64,000 nt of DNA. Source: Gammaproteobacteria bacterium MFB021. Lineage in GTDB: Bacteria; Pseudomonadota; Gammaproteobacteria; Pseudomonadales; Halomonadaceae. Made by a program: the position numbers and the translations under genes. This document shows, one piece after another, positions 42,334-53,469 of this stretch. The notes beneath the pieces are model-generated. The model ran no database searches. It had not been told where the DNA came from and saw nothing but the letters and a program-made list of their open reading frames with translations. Each line of letters starts with the position of its first letter. Position 1 is the stretch's first letter. The stretch lies in contig JNVT01000113.1 in the NCBI GenBank assembly GCA_000737985.1, forward strand, positions 49,058 through 113,057, written 5' to 3'.

Positions 42334-44121
42334 CGAATCCGGAAAGATCAGGCTGATCAGGGTGTCTCCCGCCTTGGGCATCAGCGGCTTCTCCGCGGTC
42401 GCGGTGCGGATACGCCCGTTGGCTGAGAGGGTGAACAGGGTCAACAGGCGATCCTGATGGATGCGCCGATAGTCTTCGATGTCGAAGTTCTCGCTGATCT
42501 TGGCCTGGCGCAACACCGCACCCTGGCCGATCAGGCTCGATAGCCGGGTGAAGCTGGTGTTGCCGTCGAACAGCAGCGGCAGATGAGCGAGGGCCTGCTG
42601 GTGGTGGCGTTTGGCGCTGCGGCTGGACTCCACTGCCAGGCGGAACACCTTGCCGTGCCCGAGGATGTGCTCGAAGTGCAGTGCGGCGAGATTGTTCAGC
42701 TCGCGGTAGGGCGACAGCGGCAGCAGATGGCCGATCCCGGTGAGCTCCAGATGCTGGGCGGCGTGCTCCGACAGCGGATTGCCGTAGTAGGTGGGCAGGT
42801 TGGCCATGCGCGCTTCCTGCACCGCATCCCAGTTGTGATCGCACAGGCGGACCACGAAGCCGGCCTCCTGCAGTACCTGGCCGAAGGCGCGGGCGACCGG
42901 GTTGGCGCCGATGATCAGGAAACCCGACGGTGTCGGTTCGCTGACCCGCAGCAGACGCGCCAGCGGGCGTGAGAAGAGGCTTTGCACCACCACGGTGCTG
43001 ATGATCACCAGGAAGGTCACCGGCACCAGCAGTTCGGCTCCCGGCACTTCCAGTGACTCCAGGCGGATGGCGAACAGCGAGGCCACCGCCGCGGCGACGA
43101 TGCCGCGCGGCGAGAGCCAGGCCAGCAGCGCCTTCTCGCGCCAGTTGAGCGAGCTACCCAGGGTGCACAGCCACACTGTCAGCGGCCGCGCGACCCACAC
43201 CAGAATGGCGAGGAAGGCCCACGCCTCCCACGACAGCAGGCCCAGCTGTTCCAGACTCAGGCGTGCCGCGAGCAGGATGAACAGGCCCGAGATCAAGAGA
43301 ATCGACAGCGTCTCCTTGAACTCCAGAATCGGCTGGGTCGGTACCCCGCGCATGTTGGCCATCCATACGCCCATCACCGTCACCGTGAGCAGCCCCGACT
43401 CATGGAAAAGCAGGTTGGAGAGTGTGAACAGGGTGAGCATGACCATCAGCGTGCCGAAGCTGTGCAGCCGCTGCGGCAGCCAGTGGTGGCGCAGCACGCT
43501 GCCCCAGAGATAGCCCCCGGCGATGCCCAGGCCGAAGCCGATCACCGCGGTCTGGGCAAAGCTGATCAAGGTATGGGTGGCGGCGCCGTTGGAGGCGCCC
43601 AGCGCCACGAACTCATAGACCAGAACCGCGCCGATGGCGCCGATCGGGTCGATCAGGATCCCCTCCCAGCGCAGGATCTGGCTGACGTGCTCGCGGGCGC
43701 GCAGGGTCTGCAACAGCGGCAGTACCACGGTGGGGCCGGTGACCACCAGCAGCGCGCCGAGCACGCTGGACATCTCCCACGATAGCCCCAGCACCAGGTG
43801 TGCCGCAGCGATCCCGATCAGCGCGGTGATCAGTGCGCCCCAGGTGACCAGGCGGCTGACCGTGCGTCCGTGGCCGCGCAGTTCGCGGAAGTCGAGCGTC
43901 AGGCTGCCCTCGAACAGGATCACCGCCACCGCCAGTGAGACCAGCGGGAACAGTAGATCGCCCAACACGGCGTCCGGCTGCAGCCAACCGGTGATGGGGC
44001 CGACGAGCACGCCGCCGAGCAGCAGCGGCAGGATGGCGGGCAGGCGCAACTGCCAAGCCAGCCACTGACAGATCAGCGCCAGCAGACCGATGCCGGTCAG
44101 GGCAAGGGCAGCGTTTTCCAT
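42322..44121 (-). CDS. Cation:proton antiporter (CPA1/NhaP-type) with C-terminal TrkA-N/RCK-like domain
   Basis: This 599-residue protein has a 12-13 helix antiporter domain in residues 1-395, with ILPLLLGGVLVGPITGWL, the ion-site segment LIDPIGAIGAVLVYEFVAL and LAWLSPRGIVAAAVASLFA. It is followed by a Rossmann domain (SGFLIIGANPVARAFGQVL, about residue 405) and a TrkA-C-like tail. Such proteins exchange Na+ or K+ for H+, and nucleotide or ligand binding to the RCK-like part regulates them. In a halophile it probably serves ion and pH homeostasis. The stop lies in a 13-bp tandem duplication. Confidence 0.9.
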   Translation of the reverse strand: MENAALALTGIGLLALICQWLAWQLRLPAILPLLLGGVLVGPITGWLQPDAVLGDLLFPLVSLAVAVILFEGSLTLDFRELRGHGRTVSRLVTWGALITALIGIAAAHLVLGLSWEMSSVLGALLVVTGPTVVLPLLQTLRAREHVSQILRWEGILIDPIGAIGAVLVYEFVALGASNGAATHTLISFAQTAVIGFGLGIAGGYLWGSVLRHHWLPQRLHSFGTLMVMLTLFTLSNLLFHESGLLTVTVMGVWMANMRGVPTQPILEFKETLSILLISGLFILLAARLSLEQLGLLSWEAWAFLAILVWVARPLTVWLCTLGSSLNWREKALLAWLSPRGIVAAAVASLFAIRLESLEVPGAELLVPVTFLVIISTVVVQSLFSRPLARLLRVSEPTPSGFLIIGANPVARAFGQVLQEAGFVVRLCDHNWDAVQEARMANLPTYYGNPLSEHAAQHLELTGIGHLLPLSPYRELNNLAALHFEHILGHGKVFRLAVESSRSAKRHHQQALAHLPLLFDGNTSFTRLSSLIGQGAVLRQAKISENFDIEDYRRIHQDRLLTLFTLSANGRIRTATAEKPLMPKAGDTLISLIFPDSPEF

Positions 44122-44274
44122 GGCCAGGCTCTCCGAGGCGATTCCAGTGGCGGATCAAAAGGCGCGCAGACTAGCCGCGCGGAGGCGCCGATGCAATGCC
44201 TGCGACAACGCCTTTTGCGGGTCGCAGAGCATAGGTCATGTGGCGCCATCTTGCGCGGTGGGCCTTGGTGCGTC

Positions 44275-47200
44275 TTAGCTCGTCTGGTCGCGGCGGCGGG
44301 CGATCTGCAGCAGAGCCTGGAGCGGATGCAGCAGCTGGCGCTGCGACAGACGCTTGGCCTGGCTGCGGCAGGAGTAGCCGGTCGCCAGCAGCGGGCCGGC
44401 GGTGTCGTCTTCTACCGGTTCGCGCCAGGAGAGGTCGTAGATCTCCTCCGAGGTGGCGCGATTGCGCGCTTCGTGGCCGTAGGTGCCGGACATGCCGCAG
44501 CAGCCGCTGGCCACGTTTTCCAGGGCGAGCCCGAAGTGGGCGAAGAGCTGCTGCCACGCCTTGGGGCTGCCCGGGGCATTGGTCTTCTCGGTACAGTGCG
44601 ACAGCAGTCGATAGCCAGGGTCGGCGTCATCGGCCTTCCGGTCCTGCCAGCGCGCCGGCAGCAGCGCCGGGCCGCGGGCGAGCAGCCACTCCTGCAGCAG
44701 CAGTACCTCGGGCACCGCCGCTGGCCCCAGCAGCTTCACGTACTCCTGGCGATAGGTCAGGGTCATCGCCGGGTCGATCCCCACCAGCGGCACGCCGAAC
44801 TCGGCCAGGGTCTTGAGCCGCGCGGCTTGCCTGGCCGCCACCCGCTGGAAGCGGCCGATGAAGCCCTGCACGTGCAGCGGCTTGCCGTTGGGCTGGAAGG
44901 GGGCGACGAAGACGCGCAGGCCCAGCCGCGTGAGCAGCTCGATGATGTCGAGCACCAGCTGCGACTCGAAGTGGCTGGTGAAGGCGTCCTGCACCAGCAC
45001 CACGCTGCGGGCACGCTCCTCTGGCATCAGCTGGGCCAGGCTGGTGGGCGTGGCCTCGACCACGCCCCAGGCGCGTAGCACCTTCTTGAGATGGGTGCGC
45101 GAGAGACGCGGGCTGTCGACCATGCCCAGGGTGCGGGTCAGCAGGCGGTCGATCAGGCGGTTGTCGAGCAGCGCATTGTAGAGCGGTGCCACCCGCGGCA
45201 GATGGGGTACCACGAACTCGAGACCGCCGATCACGTAGTCGCGCAGCGGCCGCGCATAGCGGCTGTGGTAGCTCTCCAGAAAGCGCGAACGGAAATCGGG
45301 CACGTCGACCTTGATCGGACACTGGCCGGCGCACGATTTACACGCCAGGCAGCCGGCCATGGCGTCATACACCTGATGCGAGAAGTCCGCTTCGCCGCGG
45401 CGTCGGGCCAACCCGCGGCGGAGCTTGCCGGGCTGGTCGCGCAGCCAGGCCAGGGTGCCTTCCTGGCGGGTGCGCCGGGAAAGTTCGACCACATCGACCC
45501 CGGCGTTGCCCTGGCGCCTGAGCCACTCGCGCATCAGGCTGGCGCGCCCCTTGGGCGAGTGCACGCGGTCGCGGGTCGCCTTCCACGATGGGCACATGGC
45601 ATCCGCGGGGTCGTAGTTGTAGCAGGCGCCGTTGCCGTTGCAGTAGACCGCACTGGCATTCTCCTGCCACACGCGCTCGTCGATCTGGCGGTCCAGCTCG
45701 CCGCGGGTAGGTACGCCATCCACCGTCAGCAGGCCGGGGTCGACCTCGATTGCCGCCCGCTCGGCGGTATGGCTGGGTGCGGCGTCGCCTTCTTCCTCGG
45801 TACGGATCGGAATCGCGTTTCCGGCGTTGTCGGGCCGGGTGGCAGACGGGTTTGCGTTTCCGGCGTCTTCGGGACGGGTGGCAGACGGGGTTGCGTTTCC
45901 GGCGTCGTCGGGCCGGATAGACAGCGGCGTGGCGATCTTGCCCGGGTTGAACTGGTTGTAAGGATCGAAGGCGGCCTTGATTCGTTGCAGCGCCGGATAG
46001 AGCTCACCGAAGAAGCGCGGCGAGTACTCCGAGCGCACGCCCTTGCCGTGCTCGCCCCACAGCAGGCCGCCGTAACGCTGGGTCAGCGCGGCCACGGCGT
46101 CGGAAAGCTCACGGATCAGGCGCGCCTGGGCCGGGTCCTTCATGTCGATCGCCGGGCGCACGTGGAGCACGCCAGCGTCGACGTGACCGAACATGCCGTA
46201 GTCGAGGCCGTGGGCGTCGAGCAGGGCGCGGAACTCGGCGATATAGTCGGCGAGTCGTTCCGGCGGCACTGCGGTGTCCTCGACGAAGGGGATCGGGCGG
46301 CGCTCGCCCTTGGCATTGCCGAGCAGACCCACCGCACGCTTGCGCATGGCATAGACCCGCGCGATCTGGGCGCGGCCCTCGGCCAGGGTATAGCCGAGAC
46401 GCTCGACGCTGGTGTCCGCGCCGAGATGGTCGACGAACGCCTGTACGCGCTCGGCCAGGCGGTCGGGGTCGTCGTCGTTGAACTCGACCAGATTGATGCC
46501 GCGGATCGGCGTGCCCTGGGTATCAGCGGGGAAGAACTCGGCCACGCTGTCCCAGACGAAGTCGTCCATCGCCAGCATCAGCACCTTGTCGTCGACCGTC
46601 TCGATCGAGGTCGGTCGCAGCGGCTGCGGCTGATCCGGCAACGCCACGTTCATCAGCGCCTTGGCGTCGCGCAGGGCGTCCATGAAGCCGGCGTAGCGCA
46701 CGTTGACCAGGGTCGAATGCGCGGGCAGCGGCAGCACGTTGAGGGTCGCCTCGCTGAGCAGGGCGAGCGTACCCTCGGCGCCGCACAGCAGGCTGTTGAG
46801 GTCGCAGCGCCCTTCGGCATCGATCAGGTGGGCGAGGTCGTAGCCGGTGAGGCAGCGGTTCAGCGGCGGAAACTTGGCCGCGATCAGCTCGGCCTGCTCG
46901 GTGGCCACCGCCCGGGCTTCGCGGTGGACGCGGCCGATCGCGTCGTCGCGGGCACAGGCGGTGGCGAGTGCCTCTTCCGCCAGCGGCTGGCTGTGCAGGC
47001 GGGTGCCGCCATGCAGGACGACGTCGAGCTCGAGTATGTGATCACGGGTCTTGCCGTACTCGCAGCTGCCCTGACCGCTGGCATCGGTGGAGATCATGCC
47101 GCCGATGGTGGCGCGGTTGGAGGTCGAGAGCTCCGGGGCGAAGAACAGCCCGTGAGGCTTGAGCGCGGCGTTGAGCTGATCCTTGACCACCCCGGCCTGG

Positions 47201-47583
47201 ACGCGCACGCGGCGGCGCTCGACGTCGATCTCCAGAATCCGGTTCATGTGGCGGGACAGATCCACCACCAGGCCGTCGGTCAGCGACTGGCCGTTGGTGC
47301 CGGTACCGCCGCCGCGGGGGGCGAGCACGATGCTGCGGTACTCGTCGCGGGCGATCAGCCGCGCGATGCGTGCGAGGTCTTCGGCGTCGCGGGGGTAGAG
47401 CACCGCCTGCGGCAGGCGCTGGTAGATCGAGTTGTCGGTAGCCAGCACGCTGCGGGCGGCCAGCTCCGGTGCGATCTCGCCGCTGAAGCCAGCTTGCTCC
47501 AGGTCGTCGAGAAAGCGGCGGTAGTGCGCGTTCAGGGCCGAGGCGTCGCCGGCCGGGTCAAGGCGTTCGATCATCATGGTCAT
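44275..47583 (-). CDS. FAD-binding / Fe-S oxidoreductase fusion, YdiJ-type (probable D-2-hydroxyacid dehydrogenase)
   Basis: This protein has about 1102 residues. The N-terminal FAD_binding_4/GlcD-like part has VLAPRGGGTGTNGQSL, TIGGMISTDASGQGS and FNPGKIATPL. The C-terminal GlcF-like part has CLACKSCAGQCPIKVDVP, a 4Fe-4S ferredoxin motif, and CCG-type cysteines GCCGMSGTYGHE. E. coli YdiJ (1018 residues) has this layout and is reported as a D-2-hydroxyglutarate dehydrogenase, so the same activity is likely. The junction carries an in-frame minisatellite (about residues 556-590) that lengthens the linker. Several ATGs are adjacent and 47583 is taken; no strong Shine-Dalgarno is seen. It is divergent from serS. 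Confidence 0.85.
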   Translation of the reverse strand: MTMMIERLDPAGDASALNAHYRRFLDDLEQAGFSGEIAPELAARSVLATDNSIYQRLPQAVLYPRDAEDLARIARLIARDEYRSIVLAPRGGGTGTNGQSLTDGLVVDLSRHMNRILEIDVERRRVRVQAGVVKDQLNAALKPHGLFFAPELSTSNRATIGGMISTDASGQGSCEYGKTRDHILELDVVLHGGTRLHSQPLAEEALATACARDDAIGRVHREARAVATEQAELIAAKFPPLNRCLTGYDLAHLIDAEGRCDLNSLLCGAEGTLALLSEATLNVLPLPAHSTLVNVRYAGFMDALRDAKALMNVALPDQPQPLRPTSIETVDDKVLMLAMDDFVWDSVAEFFPADTQGTPIRGINLVEFNDDDPDRLAERVQAFVDHLGADTSVERLGYTLAEGRAQIARVYAMRKRAVGLLGNAKGERRPIPFVEDTAVPPERLADYIAEFRALLDAHGLDYGMFGHVDAGVLHVRPAIDMKDPAQARLIRELSDAVAALTQRYGGLLWGEHGKGVRSEYSPRFFGELYPALQRIKAAFDPYNQFNPGKIATPLSIRPDDAGNATPSATRPEDAGNANPSATRPDNAGNAIPIRTEEEGDAAPSHTAERAAIEVDPGLLTVDGVPTRGELDRQIDERVWQENASAVYCNGNGACYNYDPADAMCPSWKATRDRVHSPKGRASLMREWLRRQGNAGVDVVELSRRTRQEGTLAWLRDQPGKLRRGLARRRGEADFSHQVYDAMAGCLACKSCAGQCPIKVDVPDFRSRFLESYHSRYARPLRDYVIGGLEFVVPHLPRVAPLYNALLDNRLIDRLLTRTLGMVDSPRLSRTHLKKVLRAWGVVEATPTSLAQLMPEERARSVVLVQDAFTSHFESQLVLDIIELLTRLGLRVFVAPFQPNGKPLHVQGFIGRFQRVAARQAARLKTLAEFGVPLVGIDPAMTLTYRQEYVKLLGPAAVPEVLLLQEWLLARGPALLPARWQDRKADDADPGYRLLSHCTEKTNAPGSPKAWQQLFAHFGLALENVASGCCGMSGTYGHEARNRATSEEIYDLSWREPVEDDTAGPLLATGYSCRSQAKRLSQRQLLHPLQALLQIARRRDQTS
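45815..45918 (-). repeat. 39-bp in-frame tandem repeat inside the ydiJ-like gene
   Basis: Units start at 45815, 45854 and 45893, the third partial. They encode variants of RPDDAGNATPSAT in the linker between the FAD-binding half and the Fe-S half of the protein. Confidence 0.9.
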
Positions 47584-47730
47584 CAAGCTGTCACGGCGGC
47601 CGGCGGGCGGCGCACGCTATCTATTCGGGGATTCGCGCCTTGGCGGGCGCGAGTCGCATCATGGCTCGGGCGCCACGGCCTCGCGGCGGCGAGGGGTCAT
47701 GGTGCCGGTCGGGGCTTTTCCTTACAATAA

Positions 47731-49092
<1,362 letters not shown>

Positions 49093-49339
49093 TGGCACCG
49101 CTGGCGGCCGGTGACCGGCCGCCGCTTGCCACCTGGATCGGCGGCGATGATATGGCAAGTTGGTTATAACGCTACAAGAAAGCGTTCCTTCGGGATCCTT
49201 CTAGGCACCCCTAGAATTTGGCTATAAGCATTGGGGTCAAATGGTGTATCCGGTTCTAAGGCGCTGCGGCGCCGGCTGACACGGAGCCGCGCCGACCCCG
49301 GCCATCCTGGCCCGGCTCCACTCGACCCGACGGTGATTC
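49093..49339. promoter_or_regulatory. serS-cysG intergenic region with repeated GGYTATAA words
   Basis: About 247 nt. GGTTATAACGCT (49162) and GGCTATAAGCAT (49220) are direct near-repeats in an AT-richer part, upstream of a sulfur-assimilation gene. They could be CysB-type sites or -10-like elements; I cannot tell. No reading frame is supported. Confidence 0.35.
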
Positions 49340-50536
49340 GTGACGCCCTCTCTGACGCTCCAGTTAGATCCCTCCCAGTTGACGCTGCGCCTGATCGGTG
49401 GCGGCAGCGAGGCACTTGCGCTCGCCCGCCAGGTGGCGGGCAGCGGTGTGGGCCTGACGCTGCACGCCGCCGCGCCGATGCCGGCGCTGGCCGCGCTGTG
49501 CGCGCAGCAGGGATGGTCTCATGCGGCGGCAGTGCCGGCGCCGGCGGCAGGGGAGCTGTGGCTGATCGCCTCGGGGGAGCACGAGCAGGACCGCCAACTA
49601 GCAGAGGCCGCACGGGCGGCCGGTGCGCTGGTCCACGTGCGTGGCTGGCCGGCGCTCTCCAGTGCGCGGCTGCCGCCACGCATCGATATCGACGCCGTCG
49701 CTGAGCATCGGGCGGACTCACCCTGGCGCCGTGGTCGGGTGGCTCTGGTGGGTGCCGGCCCGGGTGACCCGGAGCTTCTGACCCTGCGCGCGCTCAAGCG
49801 CCTGCAGCACGCCAGCGTGATCGTCCACGATCGGCTGGTCAGCCAGGAAATCCTGGCGCTGGCCAACCCCGAGGCGCGACGCTTCTATGTGGGCAAGGCG
49901 CGTTCGCGGCACAGCGTGCCCCAGGAGGGGATCAATCAGGCGCTGGTCGAGTGGGCGCGGGCAGGGCACGAGGTGGTGCGTCTCAAGGGCGGCGACCCGT
50001 TCATCTTCGGCCGCGGTGGGGAGGAGCTGGAGACGCTGGCCGAGGCCGGGATCGACTTCGAGGTGGTGCCCGGCATCACCGCGGCCTCGGGCTGCGCCGC
50101 CTACGCCGGCATTCCGTTGACCCACCGCGACCACGCCCAGTCGGTGCGCTTCGTCACCGGCCACCTCAAGAACGGCAGCTGCGATCTCGACTGGCCGGCG
50201 CTGGCCCGCGGTGACCAGACGCTGGTGTTCTACATGGGGCTGGGCGCCCTCGATCTGATCCGCCATCAGCTCATTGCTCACGGTCTCGACGCCCAGACCC
50301 CGCTGGCGCTGGTCGAGCAAGGCACCACAGCCAGCCAGCGCGTGCATCTGGGCACCCTCGACACTCTGCCGGCGAGCCTCGCCGACGACCCGCCGCGCCC
50401 GCCGACGCTGATCGTGATCGGCAGCGTGGTCACGCTGGCGTCGCGCCTCGCCTGGTTCCAGCCCACCGCCAGCGGTGCCCTGGGCTGGGTCGAGGGCAAG
50501 CATCCGACACCGCTCTCCCGTGCGGACAGCGCCTGA
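49340..50536 (+). CDS. cysG: Siroheme synthase-like CysG with degenerate N-terminal half
   Basis: This 398-residue protein is shorter than typical CysG (about 457). The C-terminal uroporphyrinogen-III methyltransferase is complete: [20 protein letters not shown] (about residue 133), [39 protein letters not shown] and FYMGL. The N-terminal precorrin-2 dehydrogenase/ferrochelatase part keeps only a Rossmann-like core ([15 protein letters not shown]). It lacks the segment carrying the catalytic Asp and the helical dimerisation region, about 90 residues. It may be methyltransferase-only. The start is GTG with a weak ribosome site. Confidence 0.88.
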   Translation: MTPSLTLQLDPSQLTLRLIGGGSEALALARQVAGSGVGLTLHAAAPMPALAALCAQQGWSHAAAVPAPAAGELWLIASGEHEQDRQLAEAARAAGALVHVRGWPALSSARLPPRIDIDAVAEHRADSPWRRGRVALVGAGPGDPELLTLRALKRLQHASVIVHDRLVSQEILALANPEARRFYVGKARSRHSVPQEGINQALVEWARAGHEVVRLKGGDPFIFGRGGEELETLAEAGIDFEVVPGITAASGCAAYAGIPLTHRDHAQSVRFVTGHLKNGSCDLDWPALARGDQTLVFYMGLGALDLIRHQLIAHGLDAQTPLALVEQGTTASQRVHLGTLDTLPASLADDPPRPPTLIVIGSVVTLASRLAWFQPTASGALGWVEGKHPTPLSRADSA

Positions 50537-50639
50537 GCCGCCGGGCGATTGGCGCGGGTTGTCGGCCACTGTGCGTTGACGCCACCGCCCGGCGCTTCGA
50601 GAATGCAGGCAGACGACGCTGTTGGGCCGGGAGGCCGCC

Positions 50640-52580
50640 ATGAATATCGAGCAGTTGGACATCCGCGGCCATCTGGCACAGTTCGCGCCCTTCGACCATC
50701 TCTCGGACGATCTGCTCGATCGTATTGCCGGGTCGATCGAGATTCGCTACTTCCAGGCCGGTAGCGAGCTGCTCTCCAAGGATCAGCCGATCGACTCGCT
50801 GTGGTATATCCGCAGCGGCGCGGTGGAGATGTATCAGCGCAGCGGGCGGCTGTTCAACCGGCTGGGCGAGGGCGATATCTTCGGCTACTCGGATCTGCTG
50901 CATCAGCGCCGGGTGCGTTATCCGGTACGGGCGATCGAGGACACCCTGATCTACTTCGTGCCGGCGGATATCTTCGACGAGATCTGCGAGGCGGACGACG
51001 ACTTCTCCGAATTCGTCGACACCGGCGGGCGGCTCAAGGTCACGGTGCAGCAGCAGCGCGACGACAGCGGTCTCATGACCACCCGCGTGCGCAAGCTGAT
51101 CACACGCCAGCCGCAGATGGTGGAGGCCGACACCACGCTGCAGGCAGCGGCTCAGCGCATGCGTGACGAGAACACCACCTGTGTGCTGGTGGTGGACCTC
51201 ACCGAGTCGCAATCCCCCTATACTTTCGTTGGCCGCGACGGTCGCCACTGGAAGCTCAATGGCATTCTCACCGATCGCGATTTCTGCACCCGCGTGCTGG
51301 CCGAGGGCAAGTCGCCGCAGACCCCGGTGGGCGAGGTGATGTCGTCGCGGCCGATCGTGATCCAGTCCGACGAGTCGGTCTACGAGGCGATGCTGTGCAT
51401 GCTGCGCAATCAGGTGCACCACCTGCCGGTGCTGCACCGCCGCCAGCCCATGGGCATCCTGCACCTCTCCGACATTGTCCGCCACGAGACCCACAGCAGC
51501 CTGTTCCTGGTCAACAATATCTTCGTCCAGAACACTCCGACCCAGCTCTCCCGGCTCTCCACCGAGGTGCGCAACGGCTTCGTGCGCATGGTCGCCGACG
51601 GCGCCAACTCGGAGATGATCAGCCGCGCCCTGGCGACCATCGGGCGCGGTTTCACCCAGCGCCTGCTGGAGCTCGCCGAGGCCGAGCTGGGGCCGCCGCC
51701 GGTGCCATACTGCTTCATGGTGCTGGGCTCGATGGCGCGGGAAGAGCCGACCATCAACGCTGATCAGGACAACGCCCTGGTGCTCGACGACGCCTACGAC
51801 CCCGAGCAGCACGGCGACTATTTCGAAGCGCTGGCCAAGTTCGTCTGTGACGGTCTCGCCGGCTGTGGCTACGCCTACTGCAAGGGCGACGTCATGGCCA
51901 CCAATCCGCGCTGGCGCCAGCCGCTGGCGGTGTGGAAACGCTATTTCGAGAAGTGGATGCGCGAGCCCAACCCGGAGCGTCTGCTGCACAGCTCGATCTT
52001 CTTCGATCTGGCGCCGGTGCACGGCGAGGCGCCGATGGTCGAGGCGCTGCAGGATCTGATCGCCGAGCAGGCGCCACGCAGCGAGCTGTTCCTCGCGGCG
52101 CTGGCGCGCAACGCCAAGAACCGCACGCCGCCGCTGGGCTTCTTCCGCCAGTTCGTGATGGAGCAGGACGGTGAGCACCGCAAGTCGATCAACCTGAAGC
52201 GTCGCGGCACCGCGCCGCTGACCGATCTGGTGCGCGTACATGCGCTGGCCTGCGGCTCCAAGTCCCAGAACACCTTCGCCCGTCTCGACGATATCGCCGC
52301 CACCAAGCTGGTGGGGCAGGGGGTCGCCGAACGGCTGCGCTACGCCTTCGAGTTCCTGTCGATGGTGCGGATCCGTCATCAGGCCGAAGCGATCGAGCAC
52401 GGGCAGGAGCCGGACAACAGCGTCGATCCCGAGCACGTGGGCAGTCGCGAACGCCATCACCTCAAGGACGCCTTCGAAGCGATCAGCCACGCCCAGAAGT
52501 TTCTCTCCTTCCGCTATACCCTGCCCGGCAAGGGATCATCGCGGAGCCAGGGTGCCGAGCGCGGCGAGACCGCATCGTGA
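50640..52580 (+). CDS. cNMP-binding / CBS-pair / DUF294 nucleotidyltransferase-like regulatory protein
   Basis: This 646-residue soluble protein has a cyclic-nucleotide-binding domain at the start (FQAGSELLSKDQPIDSLWYIRSGAVEMY), a CBS pair (about 150-285, with VHHLPVLHRRQPMGILHLSDIV), and a DUF294 nucleotidyltransferase-like domain with MVLGSMAREEPTINADQDNAL (G-S-x-A-R-x-E) near 365, then a C-terminal helical domain. It looks like a GlnD-type signal protein that senses a nucleotide. GGGAGG (50629-50634) stands 5 nt before the ATG. It overlaps the DnaQ-like gene by 4 nt (GTGA), a pairing often seen next to acetate and organic acid carriers. Confidence 0.88.
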   Translation: MNIEQLDIRGHLAQFAPFDHLSDDLLDRIAGSIEIRYFQAGSELLSKDQPIDSLWYIRSGAVEMYQRSGRLFNRLGEGDIFGYSDLLHQRRVRYPVRAIEDTLIYFVPADIFDEICEADDDFSEFVDTGGRLKVTVQQQRDDSGLMTTRVRKLITRQPQMVEADTTLQAAAQRMRDENTTCVLVVDLTESQSPYTFVGRDGRHWKLNGILTDRDFCTRVLAEGKSPQTPVGEVMSSRPIVIQSDESVYEAMLCMLRNQVHHLPVLHRRQPMGILHLSDIVRHETHSSLFLVNNIFVQNTPTQLSRLSTEVRNGFVRMVADGANSEMISRALATIGRGFTQRLLELAEAELGPPPVPYCFMVLGSMAREEPTINADQDNALVLDDAYDPEQHGDYFEALAKFVCDGLAGCGYAYCKGDVMATNPRWRQPLAVWKRYFEKWMREPNPERLLHSSIFFDLAPVHGEAPMVEALQDLIAEQAPRSELFLAALARNAKNRTPPLGFFRQFVMEQDGEHRKSINLKRRGTAPLTDLVRVHALACGSKSQNTFARLDDIAATKLVGQGVAERLRYAFEFLSMVRIRHQAEAIEHGQEPDNSVDPEHVGSRERHHLKDAFEAISHAQKFLSFRYTLPGKGSSRSQGAERGETAS

Positions 52581-53302
52581 GGCGGGTGCCCAAGGTACGC
52601 CGCCGCCAGCTCGAAGCCTGGCCACGCTATCTCGCCGCGCGCGCTACCGAGGCCAAGGACACGCGTCTGGCAGGCTTTTTTGCCGGCGGTGGACTCGACC
52701 CGGAGATGCCGATCGGCGAGGCGCCACTGGTGGCCATGGACTTCGAGACCACCGGGCTCGACGCCGGGCGTCACGATATCGTCAGTGTCGGGGTGGTGCC
52801 GTTCACCCTGGCGCGCATCCGGCCCGCCGAAGGGCGCTACTGGGTGCTGTCGCCACGGCGGCGGCTGAGTGACGAGTCGGTGACCTTCCACCATATCACC
52901 CACGCCGAAGTGGAGAACGCGCCCGACTTCTCCGCCATCATCGACGAGCTGCTGGAGATGCTGCACGGGCGGCTGGTGGTGGTGCACTACCGTCAGCTCG
53001 AGCGCGCCTTCCTCGATGCCGCGATCCGGGAACGCCTCGGCGAGGGACTGCTGTTTCCGATGCTCGACACCATGTCGCTGGAGGCGCGCATCCACCGCCA
53101 GTCGTGGTGGGCGCGTCTGCGCCGCTGGGCGGGACGACCGGTAGCCTCGATTCGCCTGCACGAGAGCCGTCAGCGCTACAACCTGCCGGCGTATACCGGG
53201 CACCATGCGCTGATCGATTCGCTGGCCACGGCGGAGCTGCTGCAGGCGCAGATTCTCTATCACTACAGCTGGGAAACCCCGGTCGGCGCGCTCTGGCGCT
53301 GA
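52577..53302 (+). CDS. 3'-5' exonuclease, DnaQ-like (DEDDh)
   Basis: This 241-residue protein has the DEDDh exonuclease signature: VAMDFETTGLDAGRHDIVSVGVV (Exo I, D and E, near residue 53), a middle IIDELLEMLHGRLVVVHYRQLERAFLD (Exo II), and YTGHHALIDSLATAELL with H-x4-D (Exo III). GTG 52577 overlaps the DUF294 gene stop. The 40-residue N-terminal lead (RRVPKVRRRQLEAW) and Trp-rich insert (QSWWARLRRWAG) distinguish it from housekeeping DnaQ. The substrate may be a nucleic acid or an oligonucleotide linked to its signalling partner. Confidence 0.87.
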   Translation: MRRVPKVRRRQLEAWPRYLAARATEAKDTRLAGFFAGGGLDPEMPIGEAPLVAMDFETTGLDAGRHDIVSVGVVPFTLARIRPAEGRYWVLSPRRRLSDESVTFHHITHAEVENAPDFSAIIDELLEMLHGRLVVVHYRQLERAFLDAAIRERLGEGLLFPMLDTMSLEARIHRQSWWARLRRWAGRPVASIRLHESRQRYNLPAYTGHHALIDSLATAELLQAQILYHYSWETPVGALWR

Positions 53303-53469
53303 CGTGTGGTGTGCTGACCGCGGGGAGATGAGGCGATGTGCTGACAGCGGGGAGAGAACGCGCCAGGTGCGCTGAGGCGGGGTGTTCTTTCGCGGCTCTG
53401 ACACGGCAATCGGCACCAGAACGGCAAGCGCTAGAACGATAAACGTCAGAACGATAGACATCAGAACGA
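53303..53469. repeat. Degenerate short repeats between exonuclease and BCCT genes
   Basis: GTGCTGAcCGCGGGGAGA and a near copy GTGCTGAcAGCGGGGAGA lie about 31 nt apart (near 53309 and 53338). After them, AGAACGATAAACGTC, AGAACGATAGACATC and AGAACGACAACG follow each other at 15-bp spacing (about 53431-53473). No coding sequence is seen. Confidence 0.75.

Noticed and set aside
45091..47730. 879-codon open frame on the plus strand
   Set aside because: Antisense shadow of the YdiJ-type gene; arises from third-position GC bias. Composition is His/Gln/Gly/Arg-rich with no domain.
50430..52490. 686-codon minus-strand frame across the DUF294 gene
   Set aside because: Shadow; the plus-strand protein has clear cNMP, CBS and nucleotidyltransferase motifs.
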